This document shows positions 45,568 to 51,761 of a stretch of 51,761 bases of DNA, in pieces; position 1 is the first letter of the stretch; the number at the start of each line of letters is the position of its first letter. Made by a program: the position numbers and the translations under genes. Source of the stretch: Vibrio rumoiensis 1S-45. GTDB taxonomy: Bacteria > Pseudomonadota > Gammaproteobacteria > Enterobacterales > Vibrionaceae. Under the pieces are notes generated by a model, which was not told the DNA's origin, made no database searches, and saw only the letters and a program-made list of their open reading frames with translations. The stretch lies in the NCBI RefSeq assembly GCF_000286955.2, contig NZ_AJYK02000002.1:22490-74250 (forward strand). The letters are read 5' to 3'.

Positions 45568-45595
45568 AAAAAGAGGAAAACTTTTTCCTCTTTTT
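45568..45595 (-). terminator. Intrinsic terminator of pyrD
   Basis: An A/T-rich stem centred on GAGG / CCTC (45573-45576 with 45587-45590) is followed on the minus strand by a long run of T. It stands between pyrD and zapC. Confidence 0.65.
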
Positions 45596-45635
45596 CAGGC
45601 TGAAATTTTAAATACATTCACTTTATAGTGAGTTA

Positions 45636-46646
45636 TTAGATGTTCTTCACGATTTCTTTGATCAAACCAGGGCCTTTATAGATAAATCCTGAATAAACTT
45701 GGACTAGTTTTGCTCCGGCCATCATTTTTTCTTTGGCTGCAACATAAGAATCAATACCACCAACACCAATAATAGGAATTTCTTCTCCCAGTTCTTTATA
45801 TAACTGACGAATGACTTCCGTACTCTTCGATTGTACAGGTCGACCACTTAGCCCTCCCATTTCAGTCGAGTTTTTCATGCCTTCCACCAAAGCTCGATCT
45901 AATGTGGTGTTCGTAGCAATCACAGCGTCAATTTTATATTTTTTCAATGAGTCACATATTTGTACGATCTCATCATCACTTAAGTCAGGGGCAATTTTTA
46001 AAGCTAAAGGAACATATTTTCCGTATTGCTTTTCCAATTCGGCTTGCTTTACTTTTAAGGATGAAAGTAATTCATCTAAAGCTTCACCGTATTGGAGCGT
46101 TCTTAACCCAGGGGTGTTAGGAGAGGAAATATTCGCGGCAATATAGCCAGCGTATGGATATACTTTTTCCATACAGATCAAATAATCTTCAGTACCCTTT
46201 TCAATTGGCGTATCTTTATTCTTACCAATATTGATGCCAAGGATGCCATCAAAAGAAGATTGTTTTACATTTTCAATCAGTTGATCAACACCTTCATTAT
46301 TAAATCCCATTCGATTGATAATGCCTTCAGCTTCTACAATTCGAAAGCATCGAGGTTTTTCATTACCAGCTTGTGCACGTGGCGTAACAGTGCCAATTTC
46401 TAAAAATCCGAAACCCATTGCGCCAAAAGCATCAATGCATTCGCCATTTTTATCCATACCAGCCGCAAGACCAACTGGGTTTTTAAATGTTAACCCCATA
46501 ACTTCTACAGAGCGTATTGGTAAATTTTGGCGGAAGAAAAAATCAAGCGGTGTTCCATTTAATCTTCTTAAATTACTAAGAGCTAGCTCATGCGCCCTTT
46601 CAGCACTGAATTTGAATAAGCCCGTTCTAGCTAGACGATAAAGCAT
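45636..46646 (-). CDS. pyrD: Dihydroorotate dehydrogenase (quinone), class 2, PyrD
   Basis: A 336-residue membrane-associated flavoenzyme that oxidises dihydroorotate to orotate with quinone, in pyrimidine synthesis. It has the N-terminal amphipathic helix ([19 protein letters not shown]), FMN site [11 protein letters not shown], catalytic serine in [11 protein letters not shown], and GVGGIDSY near the C-terminus. The length equals E. coli PyrD. The ATG at 46646 is preceded by GGGAGGAAG, which rules out the longer frame. A PurR-like operator and a leader hairpin upstream suggest regulation by purines and pyrimidines. Confidence 0.95.
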   Translation of the reverse strand: MLYRLARTGLFKFSAERAHELALSNLRRLNGTPLDFFFRQNLPIRSVEVMGLTFKNPVGLAAGMDKNGECIDAFGAMGFGFLEIGTVTPRAQAGNEKPRCFRIVEAEGIINRMGFNNEGVDQLIENVKQSSFDGILGINIGKNKDTPIEKGTEDYLICMEKVYPYAGYIAANISSPNTPGLRTLQYGEALDELLSSLKVKQAELEKQYGKYVPLALKIAPDLSDDEIVQICDSLKKYKIDAVIATNTTLDRALVEGMKNSTEMGGLSGRPVQSKSTEVIRQLYKELGEEIPIIGVGGIDSYVAAKEKMMAGAKLVQVYSGFIYKGPGLIKEIVKNI

Positions 46647-46673
46647 ACTTCCTCCCAAAATAACATCAAAAAA

Positions 46674-46691
46674 GCCCCGAAAATTCGGGGC
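46674..46691 (-). terminator. Hairpin with T-run between gdh and pyrD
   Basis: GCCCCGAA / TTCGGGGC with a 2-nt centre, followed on the minus strand by six T. It can end the gdh transcript. As it lies only 22 bp before the pyrD Shine-Dalgarno region, it must also be in the pyrD leader if the promoter is upstream of it. Confidence 0.8.
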
Positions 46692-46693
46692 AA

Positions 46694-46719
46694 AGTATAC
46701 CTTTGTCTAAGTCATTATA
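46694..46719 (-). promoter_or_regulatory. Candidate pyrD promoter -10 elements
   Basis: On the minus strand, TATAAT (46714-46719) and TATACT (46694-46699) are both plausible -10 boxes; no good -35 was found for either. With TATACT, transcription would begin in the CCCC of the leader hairpin. Confidence 0.4.
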
Positions 46720-46723
46720 CTAG

Positions 46724-46739
46724 CCGCAATCGTTTGCTG
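46724..46739. promoter_or_regulatory. PurR-like operator upstream of pyrD
   Basis: CCGCAATCGTTTGCTG matches the PurR consensus ACGCAAACGTTTGCGT at 12 of 16 positions, with the central GCAA-CGTTTGC conserved apart from one base. It lies 78-93 bp before the pyrD ATG, overlapping the promoter area. PurR represses pyrD in E. coli. Confidence 0.6.
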
Positions 46740-46752
46740 CGGATCCAGTTAA

Positions 46753-49700
46753 TTACTGATTTGCTGCACAATTTAGATTCAATAAAACTAATTCACGCAA
46801 AGCGACAGAGAACTTAGCAAATTCATGCGCCGAGCCAACTTTAAACTCATTTAATATATTATCCCAACGTTCCAGAGAAACTTGATTGGTTTCAATCCAC
46901 TGATCTAGCGCGACTTCAACGACCCATTCTTTTTCTGCTTGATATGCACAAGATAACACTTGTAGTGTTAACTGACGTTGCTGCCAATCAAGATCTTCAC
47001 GGAAACTTGCTCTTGCTAGTGCCTGCCAATGGTTATCAATTGGTTGATTGTTGATTTGATTTAAGAACCAATGTAACGACAATCTATCACCAAGCGTGAA
47101 ATACATTCTTGCCGTTTGATCGATTGGCACATTGCATTCCGCTGCAACCGAAGAAATATCCAGTGTAGAATATAAACTACTGAGTCGAGCGACCTTATTG
47201 GCTAATTCTTCCGTCACGCCTTGCTTGATCCAATCGTTAGCTTGTTGATTATGTTCTTTAACTTCATCACTCACTAAGAAAGTGTCCATGCCCTTCTGAA
47301 TGGCTTTAACATCTTCAAGATAATGAGCAATGATTTCATCTACGTTCAATTTCATCATTCGGTTACGCAATAACCAACGTGTTGAACGACGCAAAATTCG
47401 ACTCACCGATATTAAAAGCTCATATTGAACATGAGAGCTCGCCACATTATCCAGCTCTCGGATATCTTCAAACATACTCTCTGCATCAAAGATAACTCGC
47501 GATGCCACGTAAGCATTAGTGATATCAATAACACTAGCACCCGTTTCATCCTGCAAGCGCGTGACAAAATTGCACCCCATTTCATTAACCATTTGATTAG
47601 CAAGGGATGTTGCAATAATTTCTTGTCTTAATGGGTGTTGCACCATGAAGTCAGAATAGTTACGTCGTAACCTTTCTGGGAAGTATTGCACTAATAATTT
47701 TGCATTAAATGGATCATTGGATATTTCATCGCAAGCAAGTTGCTCTTTTAATACCATTTTGGCGTAAGCAATCAAGACGGACAACTCAGGACGAGTTAGC
47801 CCCTCACCTTTTTTCTCACGCTCTAGCAGAGTTTCATCATCTGGAATGTATTCCAAATTACGATCCAATTTCCCAAGCTTTTCCAAAGTATGAATGAAGC
47901 GTATTTGCTCTTTAACTTGCGCAGTACCTTGATGTTCGCTAACCGAAATCGATTCAGATTGACAGTAAGCATCATCTAAAACGATCTCACCAACTTCTTC
48001 TTCCATACTGTCGAGAATTTCGTTGCGCTGTTTGATCGTGAGATCGCCATTTGCAACCAAGGTATTCAAGAAGATCTTAATGTTCACTTCATTATCTGAA
48101 CAATCTACGCCACCGACATTATCAACAAAATCGGTATTCACTCGGCCACCAGTTAGGGCGTATTCAATACGTCCTAACTGAGTCATCCCAAGGTTACCAC
48201 CTTCCCCTACAACTTTTGCTTTCAGCTCTGAGCCATTAATGCGTAAACCATCGTTTGCTCTGTCGCCAACATCAGTATTGTTTTCAGAAGATGATTTAAC
48301 ATATGTACCGATACCACCATTCCACAGCAGATCAACTTGCATTGTAAGCAACATTTTGATCAACTCTGTTGGTGTAACAGATTGCTTTTGCGTGGATAAC
48401 ATTTTTTGTATTTCAGGCGTCAGCGTGATCGACTTAGATCGTCTTGAGAAAACACCACCACCTTGAGAGATTAAGCTTTGATCGTAATCCTCCCAACTTG
48501 ATCTTGGTAATTTGAATAGACGATCTCTTTCGATCCAACTTGAAGCGGAATCTGGATTTGGATCAATAAAGATATGCATGTGATTGAATGCAGCTTGAAG
48601 ACGAATATGTTTTGATAACAACATCCCATTACCAAAGACATCCCCAGCCATATCACCAATAGCCACACACGTGAAATCGGTTGTTTGAGAATCAATGCCC
48701 ATTTCACGGAAATGACGTTTAACTGATTCCCAACCACCTTTCGCGGTAATGCCCATCGCTTTATGGTCATAACCATTGGATCCACCAGATGCAAAGGCAT
48801 CCCCTAACCAAAAGTTATATTCTGCGGCGACTGAATTCGCTAAATCTGAAAAGGTTGCCGTTCCTTTATCTGCTGCAACCACTAGGTAGGCATCATCTTC
48901 ATCATGTCGAACAACATTGTTCGGTGGGACAACTTTTCCTTCAATAATATTATCCGATACATCAAGTAATGCACGAATAAAGCGCTGATAACAACGCTGC
49001 CCTTCAGCAAATATTTCATCTCGTGTAGTAAAGTTTGGCTGACGTTTACAAACAAACCCACCTTTCGCGCCGACTGGCACAATCACGGTATTTTTTACTT
49101 GTTGCGCTTTAACTAAGCCTAATACTTCTGTACGGAAATCTTCTTGTCTGTCAGACCAACGTAATCCACCACGAGCTACCTTACCTGCACGTAAATGCAC
49201 ACCTTCAATATCTGGGGCATAAACAAATATTTCAAATTCAGGAACCGGAGCTGGAATCTCTGGAATATTTCTTGGCTGTAGTTTTAATGCGAGCCAAGGT
49301 TTAGCATTGCCGTCTTTATCCGTTTGATAGAAGTTAGTACGAATCGTGGCTAAGATCATTTCCATGTAACGACGAATGATTCGATCATCATCTAAGCTTT
49401 CGACTTTTTCTAATTTTTCTTTAATCGATTTAACCAGTTTCTCTTCAGCTTTCGTCCTAGCTTTAACGCTTGGATCAAAACGTTTAGTAAATAGGTTTAC
49501 TAAAATTTGAGCTAATTCTGGATGGTTGGATAGCGTATCTTCAATGTATTGCTGGCTAAATGGAAAACCAACTTGGCGCATATAGCGAGCATAGCTTCGA
49601 AGGATAGTCACCTCTCGGCCACTTAACCCACCAGAAAGAATTAATCGGTTAAAACCATCACTTTCTAAATCGCCAGACCAAATAGCGGCAAAAGCTTGTT

Positions 49701-51597
49701 GGAAACGATCGCGAGCTTCACGTAGATCTACTTTTTGGTTACTGCGATGCAGCATCGAGAAATCTAAGATCCAATAAACAGTACCATCGGCTTTTTGGAT
49801 CTCATACGGTGATTCACCGATCACTCGTAAGCCCAAGTTTTCAAGCATTGGCATGACATCAGATAAATGGATCGGCTCATCACGGTGATACAGTTTTAAC
49901 CTAACCGCCTTTGAATCTGCTCTTTCTTCCTGAGGACGATAGAACAACATGCCAAGTTTATTATCTTCATTGAGTGCTTCAAGTTGCTCGATATCCGCAA
50001 CCGCGGTTCCACCCGCAAGAGTGTCTTCTTTATATGAGCGCGAGAAAGCATTTTTATATTCTTTCGCTAGTGTTGTTCCTTGGTTTTCACCAAAGCTACT
50101 CATGATTGATTGAGTTAATCTATCATCCCAAGATGAAGATGCTTCCATTAGGTTTCTCTCTATCGACTTAACGTTTACTTCTTGATTATTATTATCAACC
50201 CGCACAATGTAATGTGTTCTGGCTAGTGGGCTTTCAGAGAAATAGGTTGTAAATTCAACACGTTGATTACTATCAAAATAACGCTTAAGTATTTCTTGGG
50301 TTTTAAAACGAAGCTCTGTGTTGTAGCGCTCTTTTGTCACATAAACCATGCAACTGAAAAAACGTCCAAATGGGTCTTTGCGAACAAATAAACGCAGAAG
50401 ATCGCGATCTTGCATTTGAACTACGCCCATCCCAACTTCTTGGAGTTCGGACTCTTTAGCTTGAAGCAGCTCGTCTCTCGGGTAGTTTTCTAAAATATTA
50501 TGTAATGCTTTCCAAGAATAAGAACCTTTTAAATAACCACTAGCATGTAAGATACGAGTTACTTTGTCCCGAATCAGTGGAATACTTTCTACACTTTGGT
50601 TGTACACAGCTGAGGTATACAAACCTATGAATCTGTGTTCTCCAATCACATTGCCTTTATCATCGAATTTCTTAATTCCGACATAATCAGTATGCGCAGG
50701 TCGATGAATGGTCGAAGCACTGCTGCCTTTTGTTAGGATCAACAACTCCGGCTTACGAGCTTCAAGTCGTGCCGATTCAATTAGATCAGATAATTTATAG
50801 GTGTGCACTCGTTGAGTTTGAGTAAATAAACCCAGCGGTTGTGATTCAGAAGGAACCAATTCAAAATCGCCTTCTGTAGCTTTTAGGTCAAATTCTTTGT
50901 AACCCATGAATGTGAAATTGTGTTGCCCTAGCCATTTTAAAAACGCTAAGCCTTCTTCCATTCTTTCAGCTTCAACAGGTATATTTTTTCTATTTTTCTC
51001 AATATCAGAAATGACGGTGTAAAGCTGATCGGTCATTTGTTGCCAATCTTCTACCACCAAACGCGTGTCTTGTAATACCGATAACAGTTCTTGCTTCAAC
51101 TCGGTCATTCGGTTCTTGTCGTTGATACGATCGATTTCGATATGAAACAAAGATTGCATGTCACCCTTGTTGGTATTAACACCAACAATATCACTTGCCT
51201 TTCTCTCAATTCTTGTTGGTGCATTAGCCATGAAATGACTGGTTAAATCCAATCTTGAGAGCGCCATTTTGATTGAATCGACTAAGAACGCTGAATCTGG
51301 AACAACAACTTCGACAATGGTATGAGTTGATTGCCAACCTTGGCGACTCAACGTGGGATTAAATACGCGTACGGAAATCGTCTCTGGGGGTTTTTCCAAA
51401 ATGTGCTGCCAAATACTTACAACAGCACCATATAGATCCGATTCATTCCTTTGAAAAAGATCATCCTGCGAAATATTACTGTATAGATGTTCTGCTAACT
51501 TACTGACTAAGGGTTTGGTTTTTGATTCTAATTTTTCCTGGATCAATTGATATACTTTTTCAAGTAATACAGGAACCACTTTTTCACTAGATGGCAT
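46753..51597 (-). CDS. NAD-specific glutamate dehydrogenase, 180-kDa class
   Basis: A 1614-residue enzyme of the large NAD-glutamate dehydrogenase (GDH-180) class, which deaminates glutamate to 2-oxoglutarate. It has a long N-terminal region with ACT-like modules and then the catalytic core from about residue 800, with LRAGKVARGGLRWSDRQEDF, VPVGAKGGFVCKR and GDMAGDVFGNGML. The length matches Vibrio homologues. The ATG at 51597 (MPSSEKVVPVLLEK) has GGAG 7 nt upstream, so the extra N-terminal residues of the longer frame are excluded. It lies upstream of pyrD with a terminator between. Confidence 0.94.
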   Translation of the reverse strand: MPSSEKVVPVLLEKVYQLIQEKLESKTKPLVSKLAEHLYSNISQDDLFQRNESDLYGAVVSIWQHILEKPPETISVRVFNPTLSRQGWQSTHTIVEVVVPDSAFLVDSIKMALSRLDLTSHFMANAPTRIERKASDIVGVNTNKGDMQSLFHIEIDRINDKNRMTELKQELLSVLQDTRLVVEDWQQMTDQLYTVISDIEKNRKNIPVEAERMEEGLAFLKWLGQHNFTFMGYKEFDLKATEGDFELVPSESQPLGLFTQTQRVHTYKLSDLIESARLEARKPELLILTKGSSASTIHRPAHTDYVGIKKFDDKGNVIGEHRFIGLYTSAVYNQSVESIPLIRDKVTRILHASGYLKGSYSWKALHNILENYPRDELLQAKESELQEVGMGVVQMQDRDLLRLFVRKDPFGRFFSCMVYVTKERYNTELRFKTQEILKRYFDSNQRVEFTTYFSESPLARTHYIVRVDNNNQEVNVKSIERNLMEASSSWDDRLTQSIMSSFGENQGTTLAKEYKNAFSRSYKEDTLAGGTAVADIEQLEALNEDNKLGMLFYRPQEERADSKAVRLKLYHRDEPIHLSDVMPMLENLGLRVIGESPYEIQKADGTVYWILDFSMLHRSNQKVDLREARDRFQQAFAAIWSGDLESDGFNRLILSGGLSGREVTILRSYARYMRQVGFPFSQQYIEDTLSNHPELAQILVNLFTKRFDPSVKARTKAEEKLVKSIKEKLEKVESLDDDRIIRRYMEMILATIRTNFYQTDKDGNAKPWLALKLQPRNIPEIPAPVPEFEIFVYAPDIEGVHLRAGKVARGGLRWSDRQEDFRTEVLGLVKAQQVKNTVIVPVGAKGGFVCKRQPNFTTRDEIFAEGQRCYQRFIRALLDVSDNIIEGKVVPPNNVVRHDEDDAYLVVAADKGTATFSDLANSVAAEYNFWLGDAFASGGSNGYDHKAMGITAKGGWESVKRHFREMGIDSQTTDFTCVAIGDMAGDVFGNGMLLSKHIRLQAAFNHMHIFIDPNPDSASSWIERDRLFKLPRSSWEDYDQSLISQGGGVFSRRSKSITLTPEIQKMLSTQKQSVTPTELIKMLLTMQVDLLWNGGIGTYVKSSSENNTDVGDRANDGLRINGSELKAKVVGEGGNLGMTQLGRIEYALTGGRVNTDFVDNVGGVDCSDNEVNIKIFLNTLVANGDLTIKQRNEILDSMEEEVGEIVLDDAYCQSESISVSEHQGTAQVKEQIRFIHTLEKLGKLDRNLEYIPDDETLLEREKKGEGLTRPELSVLIAYAKMVLKEQLACDEISNDPFNAKLLVQYFPERLRRNYSDFMVQHPLRQEIIATSLANQMVNEMGCNFVTRLQDETGASVIDITNAYVASRVIFDAESMFEDIRELDNVASSHVQYELLISVSRILRRSTRWLLRNRMMKLNVDEIIAHYLEDVKAIQKGMDTFLVSDEVKEHNQQANDWIKQGVTEELANKVARLSSLYSTLDISSVAAECNVPIDQTARMYFTLGDRLSLHWFLNQINNQPIDNHWQALARASFREDLDWQQRQLTLQVLSCAYQAEKEWVVEVALDQWIETNQVSLERWDNILNEFKVGSAHEFAKFSVALRELVLLNLNCAANQ

Positions 51598-51666
51598 CTT
51601 TACACTCCACAAAATGGGTACATAGATTATAGACCAGAGCACTCACTCTCATCTCTTTATTGGGTT

Positions 51667-51687
51667 ATACCCAAATAACTTGGGTAT
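51667..51687. repeat. Small inverted repeat upstream of gdh
   Basis: ATACCCAA, five bases, TTGGGTAT. It overlaps a second hairpin TGGGT-TAT-ACCCA (51661-51673), so the two cannot form at once. Similar short palindromes recur between genes in vibrios, as I recall. Confidence 0.4.
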
Positions 51688-51761
51688 CCATATTGTAAGA
51701 GTAGTATTGATATAAAGTTAAATCCTTTCCTATCAATAAACAGGATAAAAGTCGAATATGT

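Noticed and set aside
1..51761. KOPS motifs pointing to dif
   Set aside because: No exact GGGNAGGG left of dif or its complement right of it was found by eye; the absence is not reliable without a computed scan, so no claim is made.
1..51761. CRISPR arrays, tRNA or rRNA genes, transposases, prophage
   Set aside because: No regular repeats, cloverleaf-like sequences, integrase or transposase motifs were seen in any frame.

Overview
The window is a stretch of a gammaproteobacterial main chromosome, almost certainly from the family Vibrionaceae (a Vibrio or close relative). The evidence is gene content, gene order (ccoNOQP-ccoHIS-fnr-uspE-ttcA; matP-lon-like-fabA-rmf; uup-rlmL-zapC-pyrD-gdh) and moderately AT-rich codon use. 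It carries no prophage, insertion sequence, integron, CRISPR array, rRNA or tRNA that I can see. It is core chromosome, and its most notable content is not a protein-coding gene.

The window contains the replication terminus. A 28-bp sequence at 33988-34015 matches the XerC/XerD recombination site dif (27 of 28 positions against the Escherichia coli site as I remember it). matP, for the Ter macrodomain organiser, lies 0.6 kb away. A perfect MatP-binding site (matS) lies at 29132-29144 inside ccoI, and a one-mismatch copy lies just upstream of matP. In Vibrio cholerae the equivalent locus is the landing site of CTX phage and relatives; here it is empty.

Layout, left to right. 0.3-1.4 kb: mobA-mobB, molybdenum cofactor guanylylation, with a perfect FNR box upstream. 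1.8-4.9 kb: a glycine betaine/choline-type ABC transporter in the order binding protein, permease, ATPase. 5-12 kb: single genes (HAD sugar-phosphate phosphatase, exported DNA ligase LigE, MATE pump NorM, a CPXCG zinc-ribbon protein, fructosamine-kinase-like protein, NlpC lipoprotein, N-acetylglucosamine kinase NagK, a small DUF2960-type protein). 12.1-15.4 kb: a tightly coupled pair, an MscS-type channel and a large membrane AAA-like protein whose P-loop lacks its lysine. 15.6-20.4 kb: Sir2 deacylase CobB, then the potABCD polyamine importer. 20.7-23 kb: a three-gene coupled operon (membrane protein, Bax-type glucosaminidase, DUF2987 protein). 23-33.2 kb: ttcA, uspE, fnr and the complete cbb3 oxidase locus with its assembly genes. 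33.5-37.8 kb: terminus region with dif, a monohaem cytochrome c, matP, a Lon-like protease, fabA and rmf. 38-51.6 kb: DUF3466 GlyGly-CTERM protein, uup, a glutaredoxin-like gene, rlmKL, zapC, pyrD and the 180-kDa NAD-glutamate dehydrogenase.

Several themes recur. Low-oxygen respiration: FNR, cbb3 oxidase, cytochrome c, and molybdenum cofactor genes under a likely FNR site. Chromosome terminus and division: dif, matS, MatP, ZapC. Readable regulatory DNA: overlapping FadR and FabR sites at fabA, a PurR-like operator plus leader hairpin at pyrD, and many clear intrinsic terminators that define the transcription units. Start codons were adjusted where a Shine-Dalgarno sequence or family length pointed to an internal ATG.
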